A DNA stretch of 64,000 bases from the NCBI RefSeq assembly GCF_021117385.1, contig NZ_CP088252.1, forward strand, positions 2,294,001 through 2,358,000, written 5' to 3'. Below, piece after piece: positions 1 through 10,173 of the stretch. Every line of letters starts with the position of its first letter. Within the stretch, counting starts at the first letter, position 1. Origin of the DNA: Frateuria soli. GTDB taxonomy: Bacteria > Pseudomonadota > Gammaproteobacteria > Xanthomonadales > Rhodanobacteraceae. The position numbers and the translations under genes were made by a program. The notes under the pieces were generated by a model. The model was not told the origin of the DNA and searched no databases. It saw only the letters and a program-made list of their open reading frames with translations.

Positions 1-692
1 TCGATCACTTCGCGGCGCGCGGTGTCGGGGTCGCGGTCGCACAGCTTGCGCGCGAGCTCCAGCTTGAGCGTGATCAGCGAAAGCGTGTGGCCGAGCAGGT
101 CGTGCAGGTCGCGCCCGATGCGCTCGCGCTCGGCGGTGGCGGCCAGCCGGCGGACCTCGTCGTGGGAGAGCTTGAGCGCCGCGTCCTTCTCGTGCTCCAG
201 GCGCTCGACGTGCGTCACCAGCCCGATGATCAGCGTCATGCAGGGGATCGCCAGCATGGCCTGCCAGGCGTAGTGGGCCTGCCAGGCCATCAACAGGAAC
301 AGCGCGTTGAGCACGAGCAGCCGCGCCAGGAACGGCAGGAACCGGCGGCTCGACAGGCTGCACGAGACGCAGCCGTAGATGAAGTAGCTGACGCCACTGG
401 GGTAGACCGGCACCAGCGCCAGCCCGAACACCGCCAACGCCAGGGCGTAACTGGAAGCGCGGCTGCGCGGCGCCAGGAACACCTTGGCGAACAGCGCCAC
501 GAACACCGGGTAGGTCAGGACGGTCATGCCCAGCCAGCGCCAGCTGTACTGGTTGTCGAACACCGGCGTGATGAACACCCAGGCCGACCACAGCAGGTGC
601 ACGCTCTCGGCCCAGGGCGACTTGCCCTGCCGCTGGATCTCGGCGATGCGCGAGTCCGGTGCGGGCGTGAACCATGCGCGAAGCAGTCTCAT
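1..692 (-). CDS. DesK-type sensor histidine kinase, N-terminal part (cut by window edge)
   Basis: The frame is open from an ATG at 692 to the left edge, giving 230 residues without a stop. About five hydrophobic segments lie between residues 30 and 160. The dimerisation box ERERIGRDLHDLLGHTLS follows at about 188-205, with H197 as the predicted phosphorylated histidine; this is the HisKA_3 form seen in DesK, LiaS and NarX kinases. The ATPase domain lies outside the window. It follows an ABC exporter ATPase and permease on the same strand, the usual cassette in which the kinase and a NarL-type regulator control the exporter. The regulator would be expected just beyond base 1. Family assignment is firm; the signal sensed is unknown. 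Confidence 0.85.
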   Translation of the reverse strand, partial: MRLLRAWFTPAPDSRIAEIQRQGKSPWAESVHLLWSAWVFITPVFDNQYSWRWLGMTVLTYPVFVALFAKVFLAPRSRASSYALALAVFGLALVPVYPSGVSYFIYGCVSCSLSSRRFLPFLARLLVLNALFLLMAWQAHYAWQAMLAIPCMTLIIGLVTHVERLEHEKDAALKLSHDEVRRLAATAERERIGRDLHDLLGHTLSLITLKLELARKLCDRDPDTARREVI

Positions 693-730
693 CAGGCGGT
701 CCTGGCCGTGCGTCCGACAGGCATGCTACT

Positions 731-1510
731 TCAACCGTACCGACGCAGCCGCCGCGCGGCGAGCAGCAGGAACGCGGCCGTGAAGCCAAGCAGCACCAGC
801 ACATGCCCGACCAGCGCACCATGGCCCATGCCCACCGCGGCGAGCGCGAGGCGATCCAGGTGGTAGCTCGGCCACAGCGGCGCGGCCTGCTGCAGCACCC
901 TGGGCAGCATCGGCAGCGGGAACCACAGGCCGGACAGGAATGACATCGGCAGGTAGACCAGGTTGAGCACGCCCGGTCCGCCCTGCCCCTTGACCAGCGT
1001 GCCGATGAACATGCCCATCGCGCAGAACGGCAGCACGCCGAGCACGCCGGTCGCCAGCAACGCCGCGGCCTGCGCCGGCGACAGCGATACGTGCGCGACC
1101 TGCGAGAGCCCCAGCAGGAACAACACCACGAACGCCGCCGCGGCCATCGCCATCAGCATCTTGCCGAGCAGGTAGGCGCCCGGCGGCATCGGCAGCGCGC
1201 GCTTGAGCGTGAGCAGGCCGCCGTCGCGCTCCAGCGCGAGCGACACGCCGAAGCCGAACAGGCCCGGGCTCATCACGCCGAAGGTGGCGTAACTGGCCAG
1301 CAGGTAGCGCGCGGCATCGGCACCCTCGCCCCTGGCCATCAGCACGCCGAACACCAGGTAGAACATGCAGGGAAACAGCGTGATCGGGAGCATGAAGCCC
1401 GGCGCGCGCAGGTAGCGCAGGCATTCGCTGCGCGCCTCGGCCAGGTAGGCGCCGAGCACGCGGCCGGCCGGCATCGCGTCGTTATCGACGGTCAGGTCCA
1501 GAGTGTCCAT
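731..1510 (-). CDS. ABC-2 type transporter permease
   Basis: A 259-residue integral membrane protein with about six hydrophobic segments and the ABC-2 permease layout. The N-terminal cytoplasmic stretch (1-35) precedes the first membrane segment (PITLFPCMFYLVFGVLM), and the last segment ends in an Arg-rich tail. The ATG at 1510 sits one base after the stop of the upstream ATPase gene, so the two are translationally coupled. An in-frame ATG 14 codons upstream lies inside the ATPase gene and is less likely. With the ATPase it should form an exporter, possibly for a lipid, peptide or antibiotic. The substrate cannot be read from the sequence. Confidence 0.85.
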   Translation of the reverse strand: MDTLDLTVDNDAMPAGRVLGAYLAEARSECLRYLRAPGFMLPITLFPCMFYLVFGVLMARGEGADAARYLLASYATFGVMSPGLFGFGVSLALERDGGLLTLKRALPMPPGAYLLGKMLMAMAAAAFVVLFLLGLSQVAHVSLSPAQAAALLATGVLGVLPFCAMGMFIGTLVKGQGGPGVLNLVYLPMSFLSGLWFPLPMLPRVLQQAAPLWPSYHLDRLALAAVGMGHGALVGHVLVLLGFTAAFLLLAARRLRRYG

Positions 1511-1511
1511 G

Positions 1512-2438
1512 TCAGGCCGCCTCGCGCTGGTGGTCGGGCGATGCATCGGCATCGCGGGTCAGTTCGGTGAATGCCTCGGCCAGGCCGGCGCGCTGGACCT
1601 CCAGCTCGCGCAGCCAGGCGTCGTTCTGCAGCAGGCGCAGCACCACGACTTCGGCCTCGGTGGTGGTCAGCTGCAGGCGCCCGCCGTCCACGCGCACGTC
1701 CACCACCTCGGGCCAGCCGGCCACCGTCTCGGGCAGCAGCGTGCTGATGCAGCGGATCCGCCTGACCCCCACGCGGGCGCGCAGCTCGTCCACCGTGCCT
1801 TCGTGGATGGCACGACCGCGGGTCATCACGCAGACGCGGTCGGCCAGTGCTTCGGCCTCTTCCAGGTAGTGCGTGGTCAGCAGCACCGAGCAGCCTTCGC
1901 CGACCAGCCGGCGGATCGCCGCCCACAGCGCCTGGCGCGCCTCGATGTCCATGCCGACCGTGGGTTCGTCCAGGAACAGCAGTTGCGGGCGCCCGCACAG
2001 CGCCAGTGCGAACTGCACGCGCCGCTGCTGGCCGCCGGAGAGCTTGCCGTAGGGACGGTCGAGCAGGTTTTCGATCGCCGCCAGTTCCGCCGATTCCTGC
2101 AACACGCGCGGATCGGCGTAATAGCTGGCAGTCAGGCGCAGCAGTTCGCGCACGCGCAAGGTCGGCGGCAGCGTGGCGCTCTGCAGCATCACGCCGATCC
2201 GCCGGCGCGCCTCGATGCGTTGCGGGTCCAGTCCGAACAGTTGCACCTCGCCTGCGTCGGCGCGTTGCAGCCCCAGCAGCAGGCCGATGGCGGAGGACTT
2301 GCCGGCGCCGTTGGGCCCGAGCAGGGCGAGCAGCTCGCCGCGGTGCAGCACAAGGTCCAGCCCGTCGACGGCGGTGAGCGCGCCGTAGCGCTTGACCGCA
2401 CCGCGCAACCGCGCGACCGGGATGCCTGACATGTCCAT
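1512..2438 (-). CDS. ABC transporter ATP-binding protein
   Basis: 308 residues, one ATPase domain of the DrrA/CcmA exporter type. Visible motifs are Walker A GPNGAGKSS (41-49), a Q-loop near 85, the signature LSGGQQRR (133-140) and Walker B LLFLDEPT (153-160), followed by a C-terminal extension of about 80 residues typical of ABC-2 partners. An AGGAGG ribosome site (2443-2448) sits 4 bases before the ATG at 2438 and 10 before a second in-frame ATG at 2432, so either may be used. First gene of the operon ATPase-permease-kinase. A TGAC/GTCA inverted repeat lies upstream at 2514-2529 and may be the operator. Confidence 0.88.
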   Translation of the reverse strand: MDMSGIPVARLRGAVKRYGALTAVDGLDLVLHRGELLALLGPNGAGKSSAIGLLLGLQRADAGEVQLFGLDPQRIEARRRIGVMLQSATLPPTLRVRELLRLTASYYADPRVLQESAELAAIENLLDRPYGKLSGGQQRRVQFALALCGRPQLLFLDEPTVGMDIEARQALWAAIRRLVGEGCSVLLTTHYLEEAEALADRVCVMTRGRAIHEGTVDELRARVGVRRIRCISTLLPETVAGWPEVVDVRVDGGRLQLTTTEAEVVVLRLLQNDAWLRELEVQRAGLAEAFTELTRDADASPDHQREAA

Positions 2439-2513
2439 GGGACCTCCTTGGTATGGACGCAAACATTAGGCATGGCAAGGCCTTGCGGACACTGGTCGAC
2501 GTCAGCCGGCGGT

Positions 2514-2529
2514 GGTGACAGCCGTCATG
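2514..2529. promoter_or_regulatory. candidate operator GGTGACAGCCGTCATG
   Basis: An imperfect inverted repeat (TGAC, 4 bases, GTCA) lies about 75 bases upstream of the ABC exporter operon and about 180 bases upstream of the divergent aminotransferase. A near copy, GGTGACATCCGTCAC, occurs at 17595-17609 in front of the AIM24-type gene. The role as a binding site, perhaps for the regulator partner of the DesK-type kinase, is inferred. Confidence 0.3.
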
Positions 2530-2706
2530 CGGGGTTACGGCGGAGCCGGGTGCACGGTATCCTTGGGTTTATCCCCGGCCCGTCAGGCACCCTTTCAGCG
2601 TCCAAACAGACGGGTCCGCACAACCGCATGCGCCGCTGCCGCGCGTGCCCGCAATCACCGCCAGCGGCGCCATCGTAGCGCCTCGCCGGCCACGAGGAGG
2701 ACTGTC

Positions 2707-4203
2707 ATGGGTGTGATCGATCAGCTGCGCGAGATGCGCGAATTCGGCGGCAAGCCGCGTACCGTTGGCCTGGACGACGCCAGCATCGAGCGCATGGCGG
2801 CCAGCCAGCCGGAGCTGGTGCAGGCGGTCGACGAGGCCCTGGCCCGCCACCGCGAACTGCGTGCCGAACTGGGCGATTTCCTCAAGCTGGACGAGTCCGA
2901 GCAGCTCGCCAGGGCCCAGGCCGGCTACGTCAATTTCTACCCCGACGACGCGATCAACCCGTACCTGCCGGCCGCCGCGCGTGGCCCCTGGATCGTGACG
3001 CTCAAGGGCGCCGTGCTGCACGACAACGGCGGCTACGGCATGCTCGGCTTCGGCCACAATCAGCCGGCCATCCTGGAGGCGCTGTCGCGGCCGCAGGTGA
3101 TGGCCAACGTGATGTCGCCCAGCATCTCGCAGCTGCGCTTCACCCGCGCGATGGACAAGGAGCTGGGGCGCAGCCGCGGCGCCAATCCGTACAGGCACTA
3201 CCTGTGCCTGAACTCCGGTTCCGAAGCCGTCGGCCTGGCCTGCCGCATCGCCGACGTCAACGCCAAGCTGATGACCGACGCGGGCGGCCGCTACGCCAAC
3301 CGCGCGATCAAGCGCCTGTCCGTGCGCGGCGCCTTCCACGGTCGCACCGACAAGCCCGCGCTGTATTCGGATTCCAGCCGCAAGACCTACCAGCAGCACC
3401 TGGCCAGCTACCGCCATGAGGACACCCTGATCACGGTGGCGCCCTACGACGTGGAGCAGCTCAAGGCCGCGTTCGCCGACGCCGACAAGCACGGCTGGTT
3501 CATCGAGGCGATGTTCCTGGAGCCGGTGATGGGCGAAGGCGACCCGGGCCGCGCGGTGACGCCGGAGTTCTACAAGGCCGCGCGCGAGCTCACCGAGGCG
3601 CACGGCACCATGCTGCTGGTCGACTCGATCCAGGCCGGCCTGCGCGCGCACGGCGTGCTGTCGATCGTCGACTACCCCGGCTTCGAGAACCTGCCGGCGC
3701 CGGACATGGAGACGTTCTCCAAGGCGCTCAACGCCGGGCAGTATCCGTTGTCGGTGCTGGCGGTCAGCGACCGCACCGCCGGCCTGTACCGCAAGGGCAT
3801 CTACGGCAACACGATGACCACCAACCCGCGCGCGCTCGACGTCGCGCTCGCCACGATGGAGCTGCTCACCGACGAGGTGCGCGCCAACATCAAGGTCCGC
3901 GGCGAGGAGTTCGTGGCCAAGCTCGAGAAACTCAAGGACGAACTGGGCGGGCTGATCACCAAGGTGCAGGGCACCGGCCTGCTGTTCTCGTGCGAGCTGG
4001 CCCCGCAGTTCAAGTGCTACGGCGCGAACTCGACCGAGGAGTACATGCGCGAGCACGGCGTGGGCGTGATCCACGGCGGTGCCAACTCGTTGCGCTTCAC
4101 GCCGCATTTCAACGTCACCAGCGCCGAAGTCGACCTGGTCGTCGACCACGTGCGCCAGGCGCTGCTGAAGGGCCCGCGCAAGCAGACCGCCGAGGCGGCC
4201 TGA
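2707..4203 (+). CDS. class III PLP-dependent aminotransferase
   Basis: 498 residues with the fold-type I class III layout. NSGSEAVG (169-176) is the cofactor-phosphate region, VDSIQAG (305-311) carries D306, which pairs with the pyridine nitrogen, plus Q309, and FSKALNAG holds K339 as the predicted Schiff-base lysine. A GAGGAGG ribosome site 6 bases before the ATG at 2707 decides the start over more distant upstream ATGs. The extended N terminus (about 90 residues before the core) and the wording SIQAG instead of EIQTG set it apart from GabT and ArgD. The amino donor is not determined; lysine or another omega-amino acid is possible. A terminator hairpin follows the stop. Confidence 0.8.
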   Translation: MGVIDQLREMREFGGKPRTVGLDDASIERMAASQPELVQAVDEALARHRELRAELGDFLKLDESEQLARAQAGYVNFYPDDAINPYLPAAARGPWIVTLKGAVLHDNGGYGMLGFGHNQPAILEALSRPQVMANVMSPSISQLRFTRAMDKELGRSRGANPYRHYLCLNSGSEAVGLACRIADVNAKLMTDAGGRYANRAIKRLSVRGAFHGRTDKPALYSDSSRKTYQQHLASYRHEDTLITVAPYDVEQLKAAFADADKHGWFIEAMFLEPVMGEGDPGRAVTPEFYKAARELTEAHGTMLLVDSIQAGLRAHGVLSIVDYPGFENLPAPDMETFSKALNAGQYPLSVLAVSDRTAGLYRKGIYGNTMTTNPRALDVALATMELLTDEVRANIKVRGEEFVAKLEKLKDELGGLITKVQGTGLLFSCELAPQFKCYGANSTEEYMREHGVGVIHGGANSLRFTPHFNVTSAEVDLVVDHVRQALLKGPRKQTAEAA

Positions 4204-4218
4204 GCAAGCTGGAACGAG

Positions 4219-4247
4219 GGGCGCGTCGGCAACGGCGCGCCCTTTTT
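4219..4247 (+). terminator. rho-independent terminator after the aminotransferase
   Basis: A GGGCGCG/CGCGCCC stem with a 10-base loop is followed by TTTTT at 4243-4247. It starts about 15 bases after the stop of the aminotransferase gene and separates it from upp. Confidence 0.75.
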
Positions 4248-4314
4248 CATGCCCGGCCTGCGCTGTCCCGCAGGAGCGCTCCGAGTGCGACCGGGAAGCA
4301 CGGAGGAACCCGCC

Positions 4315-4953
4315 ATGCCCGTCACCGAAGTCCGCCACCCGCTGATCCGCCACAAGCTCGGGCTGATGCGCCGTGCCGGCATCAGCACCAAGGAATTCCG
4401 CGAGCTCGCCTCCGAAGTGGCCGCGCTGCTCACCTACGAGGCCACCAAGGACCTGGAAACGCTCGATGAGACGATCGAGGGCTGGGCCGGTCCGGTGACG
4501 GTCGAGCGCATCAAGGGCAAGAAGATCACCATCGTGCCGATCCTGCGCGCCGGATTGGGCATGCTGCCGGGCGTGCTGGACCTGATCCCCTCGGCCAAGG
4601 TGAGCGTGGTCGGCGTGCAGCGGGATGAAGTCACGCTGGCGCCGGTCGCCTACTACGAAAAGCTGAGCGGCAGCATGCAGGCGCGCAGCGCCTTGATCGT
4701 CGATCCCATGCTGGCCACCGCCGGCACCCTGGTGGCGACGGTGGACATGCTCAAGGCGGCCGGCTGCCGGCGCATCAAGGGGCTGTTCCTGGTTGCCGCG
4801 CCCGAGGGCCTGGAGCGCATCGCGGCGGCGCACCCGGACGTGGAGATCTATACCGCTTCGATCGACCAGCGGCTCAACGAGAAGGGCTACATCCTTCCCG
4901 GCCTGGGCGATGCCGGGGACAAGATCTTCGGGACCAAGCAGTTGCCCGGCTGA
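4315..4953 (+). CDS. upp: uracil phosphoribosyltransferase
   Basis: 212 residues, the usual Upp length. It makes UMP from uracil and PRPP in pyrimidine salvage. The PRPP loop [13 protein letters not shown] (126-138), the conserved [10 protein letters not shown] block (73-82) and the uracil-binding C-terminal [12 protein letters not shown] (191-202) are present. A GGAGGAA site at about 4301-4307 fixes the start at 4315; an in-frame ATG at 4249 lies in the preceding terminator region and is unlikely. It is a single gene between a terminator and the GTAG repeat array. Upp is cytoplasmic and GTP-activated in most bacteria. Confidence 0.95.
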   Translation: MPVTEVRHPLIRHKLGLMRRAGISTKEFRELASEVAALLTYEATKDLETLDETIEGWAGPVTVERIKGKKITIVPILRAGLGMLPGVLDLIPSAKVSVVGVQRDEVTLAPVAYYEKLSGSMQARSALIVDPMLATAGTLVATVDMLKAAGCRRIKGLFLVAAPEGLERIAAAHPDVEIYTASIDQRLNEKGYILPGLGDAGDKIFGTKQLPG

Positions 4954-4971
4954 CCTCCCTGCCCGCTTTTA

Positions 4972-5040
4972 GTAGGAGCCCACTTGTGGTCGATGCTTTT
5001 TGTGGGATAGGCAGAGCATCGCCCACAAGTGGGCTCCTAC
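4972..5040. repeat. GTAG-ended palindromic repeat pair (REP/SMAG-like)
   Basis: Two inverted arms, GTAGGAGCCCACTTGTGG at the left and CCACAAGTGGGCTCCTAC at the right, enclose about 20 bases and can form a long hairpin. Both ends carry GTAG/CTAC, as in the SMAG/REP elements of Stenotrophomonas and Pseudomonas. It lies 18 bases after upp and starts the tandem array at 5041-5335. Related copies are at 6345, 18687, 58394 and 63117. Confidence 0.85.
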
Positions 5041-6415
<1,375 letters not shown>

Positions 6416-6430
6416 AAAGGCGCGGGGCGG

Positions 6431-7816
6431 CTATTCGAACAACTTGCCCGGGTTGAGGATGCCGCTGGGGTCGAATACCGCGCGGATCCCCCGCATCAGG
6501 GCGATTTCCGCCGCACTGCGCGTACTTCCAAGGTAGGCCCGCTTGACCAGTCCGATGCCGTGCTCGGCGGAAATGCTGCCGCCGAAACGCTGCAGGGTAT
6601 CGGCGAGCAGGCGGGTCACCCGCTCGCAATGGGCAATGAACTCCGCCTGCTGCATGTCCTCGGGGGGCAGCACGTTGATGTGCAGGTTGCCGTCCCCGAT
6701 GTGGCCGAACCAGACCACCTCCATTTGCGGGTACTCGCGCGCCAGCAGCGCATGCATCTCGTGCAGGAACGCGGGCATCGCGCCGATGCGCAGCGCGATG
6801 TCGTTCTTGTACGGCTTGCGCGGTGCCAGGCTCTCGGTGATCCCCTCGCGCAGCCGCCACAGTGCGGCCGCCTGCGATTCGCTCTGGGCGATCACGCCGT
6901 CGCTGATCCAGCCCTCGCGCACGCCGTCCTCGAAGGCCAGCAGCGCGGCCTGCTCGTCCCGGTCGTCCAGCGCGTCGTATTCGGTCACCACGTAGTACGG
7001 CAGGTCCGTGTCGATCGGGCGCTGGGCGCCATGCGCCAGCACGTGCTTCATGGCGACGTCGGTGAAGAACTCGAACGCCTGCAGCTTCAGCTGCGATCGG
7101 AACAGCCCGAACACCCGCATCAGCGCATCCATGTGCGGCAGCGCCAGCAGCATGGTCTGTGCCGGCGCCGGCGCATCGGTGAGCTTGAGCTGCGCACCGA
7201 CCACCACGCCCAGCGTGCCTTCCGAACCGACCATCAGCTGGCGCAGGTCGTAACCGCTGGAGTTCTTGACCAGGCCACGGTTGAGCTCCAGCAGCTCGCC
7301 GTTGCCGGCGACCACGGTCAGCCCGCCGATCCACTCGCGCGTGGTTCCGTGGCGGATCACGCGGATGCCGCCGGCGTTGGTGGCGACGTTGCCGCCGATG
7401 GTGCAGGAGCCACGCGAGGCAAAATCCACGGGATAAAACAGGCCGTGCGACCGCGCCGCCTCCTGCACCGCCTGCAGGGTGATGCCGGCCTCGACCTCGA
7501 GCAGGCGGTCGGTCGCATCGAAGCCGAGCACGCGGTTCATCCGCTCCAGGCTCAGCACCAGTTCGCCTCGCGCCGCGACGGCGCCACCGGACAAGCCCGT
7601 GCGTCCACCCGAGGGCACCAGCGCAACCTGCTGCTCGTGGGCCCAGAGCACGATCGCCCGGACCTCGTCGATGGACTGCGGCAGCGCCACGGCCAGCGGC
7701 GAGGGTCCCCAGCGGCGGGTCCAGTCGCGTCCGTAGTGGATCAGGTCGGCCAGCTCGGTCAGCAGCCGTAGCGAAGGTACGCGCGCGATGAGTTCGGTGA
7801 GGCGGGGATCGGTCAT
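6431..7816 (-). CDS. FAD-linked oxidase (GlcD / D-2-hydroxyacid dehydrogenase family)
   Basis: 461 residues. The N-terminal PCMH-type FAD domain shows SGGRTGLSGG (69-78) and a GSCTIGGNVATNAGG block. The C-terminal cap holds the FAD-linked oxidase C domain, with WFGHIGDGNLHINVLPP and SAEHGIGLVKR close to the end, both typical of D-lactate, glycolate and D-2-hydroxyglutarate dehydrogenases. The start at 7816 is preceded by CCGGAG; longer upstream reading runs into the divergent serA promoter. Position beside serA suggests a link to D-2-hydroxyglutarate, which SerA can produce, but this is inference. Confidence 0.85.
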   Translation of the reverse strand: MTDPRLTELIARVPSLRLLTELADLIHYGRDWTRRWGPSPLAVALPQSIDEVRAIVLWAHEQQVALVPSGGRTGLSGGAVAARGELVLSLERMNRVLGFDATDRLLEVEAGITLQAVQEAARSHGLFYPVDFASRGSCTIGGNVATNAGGIRVIRHGTTREWIGGLTVVAGNGELLELNRGLVKNSSGYDLRQLMVGSEGTLGVVVGAQLKLTDAPAPAQTMLLALPHMDALMRVFGLFRSQLKLQAFEFFTDVAMKHVLAHGAQRPIDTDLPYYVVTEYDALDDRDEQAALLAFEDGVREGWISDGVIAQSESQAAALWRLREGITESLAPRKPYKNDIALRIGAMPAFLHEMHALLAREYPQMEVVWFGHIGDGNLHINVLPPEDMQQAEFIAHCERVTRLLADTLQRFGGSISAEHGIGLVKRAYLGSTRSAAEIALMRGIRAVFDPSGILNPGKLFE

Positions 7817-7937
7817 GGCAACTCCGGGGGAGTTGCCAGCCTGCCAGAGCGGGGCCGGCGCGGTCCAGTGCTGCAGTGCCGCAAACTGCCGGGGCTCTGG
7901 CATAGTAGGCCCTCGTCCCGGCATGGACTGTGTACCG

Positions 7938-9170
7938 ATGAAGACCTCGTTTCCCAGGCAGGACATCCACGTACTCCTGCTCGAAGGCGTCAGCCGCAGC
8001 GCGGAGGAAACCTTCCGCCACGCCGGCTACACGCAGGTCGAGGTGCATCCCGCGGCGCTGCCGGAGGCCGAGCTCAAGGCCCGCCTGGCCGAGGCGCACA
8101 TCGTGGGCATCCGCTCGCGCACCCAGCTCACGCCCGAACTGCTGGAACATGCCCGGCGCCTGATCGCGGTGGGCTGCTTCTGCATCGGCACCAACCAGGT
8201 GGACCTGGGCGCCGCGCGACGCCTGGGAGTGCCGGTGTTCAACGCGCCCTATTCCAATACCCGCAGCGTGGCCGAACTGGTGGTGGCCGAGGCGATCATG
8301 CTGCTGCGCGGCATCCCGCAGAAGAACATGCAATGCCATCGCGGCGGCTGGTCGAAGTCCGCCACCGGCAGCTACGAGGCCCGCGGCAAGGTGCTCGGCA
8401 TCGTGGGCTACGGCCACATCGGCACGCAGGTGGGCGTGCTGGCCGAGAGCCTGGGCATGCGGGTGCTGTTCCACGACATCGAGGCCAAGCTCGCCCTGGG
8501 CAATGCGCGCGCCGCGGCGAGCCTGGACGAGCTGCTGGAAGCGGCCGACGTGGTCACGTTGCACGTGCCCGACACGCCGGCGACGCGGATGATGATCGGC
8601 GCCGGGCAGCTCGCGCGGATGCGTCGGGGAGCCCTGCTGGTCAACGCCTCGCGCGGCAGCGTGGTGGACATCGAAGCGCTGGCCGCGGCGCTGTTCAAGG
8701 GGCACCTTGCCGGTGCCGCGGTGGACGTGTTTCCGTCCGAACCGAAGGGCAACGACGACGCCTTCGTATCGCCGCTGGTGGGCATGGACAACGTGATCCT
8801 CACCCCGCACATCGGCGGCAGCACGCTGGAGGCGCAGGACAACATAGGCATCGAGGTGGCGAGCAAGCTGGTGCGCTACAGCGACAACGGCTCGACGCTT
8901 TCGGCGGTGAACTTCCCGGAGGTCTCGCTGCCGGAGCATCCGCACAGTCGCCGCCTGTTGCACATCCATCGCAACGTGCCGGGCACGCTGTCGCGCATCA
9001 ACGAGTTGTTCTCGGCCGGCAACATCAACATCAACGCGCAGTTCCTGCAGACCGACGCCGAGGTCGGCTACGTGGTGATCGACGTGGCGGCCGACGTCGC
9101 GCAGACACAGGAGCTGAGGGAGCGGATGGCGGCGATTCCGGGGACGTTGAAGACGCGCGTGCTGTATTGA
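7938..9170 (+). CDS. serA: D-3-phosphoglycerate dehydrogenase
   Basis: 410 residues, the same length as the E. coli enzyme. It catalyses the first step of serine synthesis. The NAD-binding fold has GYGHIG (157-162). Catalytic segments NASRGSVVD and TPHIGGST follow, and a C-terminal ACT domain (about 335-410, HRNVPGTLSRINELFSAGNI) is the serine feedback site. The ATG at 7938 has no clear ribosome site; an in-frame ATG at 7923 is possible, but the family start MxxxS fits 7938. It is divergent from the FAD oxidase with about 120 bases between. Confidence 0.94.
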   Translation: MKTSFPRQDIHVLLLEGVSRSAEETFRHAGYTQVEVHPAALPEAELKARLAEAHIVGIRSRTQLTPELLEHARRLIAVGCFCIGTNQVDLGAARRLGVPVFNAPYSNTRSVAELVVAEAIMLLRGIPQKNMQCHRGGWSKSATGSYEARGKVLGIVGYGHIGTQVGVLAESLGMRVLFHDIEAKLALGNARAAASLDELLEAADVVTLHVPDTPATRMMIGAGQLARMRRGALLVNASRGSVVDIEALAAALFKGHLAGAAVDVFPSEPKGNDDAFVSPLVGMDNVILTPHIGGSTLEAQDNIGIEVASKLVRYSDNGSTLSAVNFPEVSLPEHPHSRRLLHIHRNVPGTLSRINELFSAGNININAQFLQTDAEVGYVVIDVAADVAQTQELRERMAAIPGTLKTRVLY

Positions 9171-9231
9171 GGCACCATGCCTCGCCTTCGTTGCTGCTGG
9201 AAGCGGTGGCCGGATCCGCATCCTGCCGGTC

Positions 9232-9255
9232 CCTCACCCGCCTGTCGGCACCCTC
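9232..9255. repeat. 24-bp sequence repeated at 63625-63648
   Basis: The stretch starting CCTCACCCGCCTGTCGGC is identical over 24 bases to 63625-63648. Both copies sit in GC-rich non-coding DNA next to CTC/GAG-rich palindromes. The gap 9171-9392 between serA and tRNA-Pro holds this repeat and the tRNA terminator, and no gene. Confidence 0.6.
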
Positions 9256-9350
9256 ACCCGGAGGGCGAGGATTCGGGTGTGGAGTCCGGGGTTGGCACTT
9301 CGACGCCGGCCGGCGCCCAGGCGCGAGCGATGTCCCGCGGAGTGGAAACG

Positions 9351-9372
9351 AAAAACGGCGCCGACGGCGCCG
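9351..9372 (-). terminator. rho-independent terminator of tRNA-Pro
   Basis: Read leftward, CGGCGCCGTCGGCGCCG is a GC-only stem with a short loop, followed directly by TTTTT (9355-9351). It begins 21 bases beyond the 3' end of tRNA-Pro. Confidence 0.8.
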
Positions 9373-9392
9373 CTTTCTTTCGACTGGCGAAT

Positions 9393-9469
9393 TGGTCGGG
9401 GCGGCCGGATTCGAACCGACGACCCTCTGCCCCCCAGGCAGATGCGCTACCAGGCTGCGCTACGCCCCG
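9393..9469 (-). tRNA. tRNA-Pro (anticodon GGG)
   Basis: 77 bases including an encoded CCA. The acceptor arm pairs CGGGGCG with CGCCCCG followed by discriminator A and CCA. The anticodon stem TCTGC/GCAGA encloses loop CTGGGGG, giving anticodon GGG. The T arm contains GGTTCGAATCC. It lies downstream of the merR-type gene at the end of the ihfA block, a position conserved in Xanthomonadales. Confidence 0.96.
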
Positions 9470-9535
9470 ACGTGACTCGTGTGTTCGCCGCGTTCGCAGT
9501 GAACAGACGGCGAACTATAGCAGATGCCCGGGTGT

Positions 9536-9892
9536 TCAGCGACGCAGCAGGGTCAGGATTTCTTCCAGTTCCATGCGCACCTGGCGCACGATCTGGTGGG
9601 AAATGCTCGACTCCATGCGCGCCTGCGGGCCTTCCAGCCGCGCGCGGGCGCCGGTGATGGTGAAGCCCTCGTCGTACAGCAGGCCACGGATCTGACGGAT
9701 CATCAGCACGTCGTGACGCTGGTAGTAGCGACGGTTGCCGCGGCGCTTGACCGGGTTGAGCGCGGGAAATTCCTGCTCCCAGTAGCGCAGCACGTGCGGC
9801 TTGACCCCGCACAGCTCGCTGACCTCACCGATGGTGAAGTAGCGCTTGGCCGGGATGGCGGGCAGTTCGGTGTTATTCCCTTGGTCCAGCAT
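9536..9892 (-). CDS. MerR-family regulator, partner of ihfA
   Basis: 118 residues. The N-terminal winged helix-turn-helix reads [15 protein letters not shown] then [11 protein letters not shown] (16-43), followed by [13 protein letters not shown] (about 50-62) and a C-terminal helix that should mediate dimerisation. No metal-binding cysteines follow the DNA-binding domain, so it is not a classic metal sensor; this short MlrA-like type has no known ligand. Its ATG overlaps the last 20 bases of ihfA in another frame, so it is probably co-translated. It is found next to ihfA throughout Xanthomonadales. Its targets are not known to me. Confidence 0.85.
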   Translation of the reverse strand: MLDQGNNTELPAIPAKRYFTIGEVSELCGVKPHVLRYWEQEFPALNPVKRRGNRRYYQRHDVLMIRQIRGLLYDEGFTITGARARLEGPQARMESSISHQIVRQVRMELEEILTLLRR

Positions 9893-10172
9893 AGCTCTCG
9901 ACTCGCACCTTGAGTTTCTGCCCCGGACGGAACGTCACCACGCGGCGGGCGGAGATCGGAATCTCTTCGCCCGTCTTGGGGTTGCGACCCGGTCGCTGGT
10001 TCTTCTGACGCAGGTCGAAGTTGCCGAAACCGGACAGCTTCACCTGCTCGCCCCTTTCCAACGCTTCGCGGACGACCTCGAAGTAGGCGTCCACGAATTC
10101 CTTCGCCTCACGCTTGTTGAGGCCCACCTCGAGGAACAGGCGCTCGGCCATCTCTGCCTTGGTCAGCGCCAT
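9873..10172 (-). CDS. ihfA: integration host factor subunit alpha
   Basis: 99 residues, the normal IhfA length. Together with IhfB it forms the heterodimer that bends DNA sharply at specific sites. The beta-arm segment [20 protein letters not shown] (60-79) and the core [13 protein letters not shown] are diagnostic of the HU/IHF family, and the alpha form is supported by its place after pheT. The start codon lies one base after the pheT stop (TGA at 10174-10176), so expression is coupled. Confidence 0.95.
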   Translation of the reverse strand: MALTKAEMAERLFLEVGLNKREAKEFVDAYFEVVREALERGEQVKLSGFGNFDLRQKNQRPGRNPKTGEEIPISARRVVTFRPGQKLKVRVESYAGPRE

Positions 10173-10173
10173 C

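Noticed and set aside
2569..4833. 754-codon minus-strand frame over the aminotransferase and upp
   Set aside because: It is antisense to two genes with clear motifs and consists of His/Arg/Gly/Gln-rich shadow sequence.
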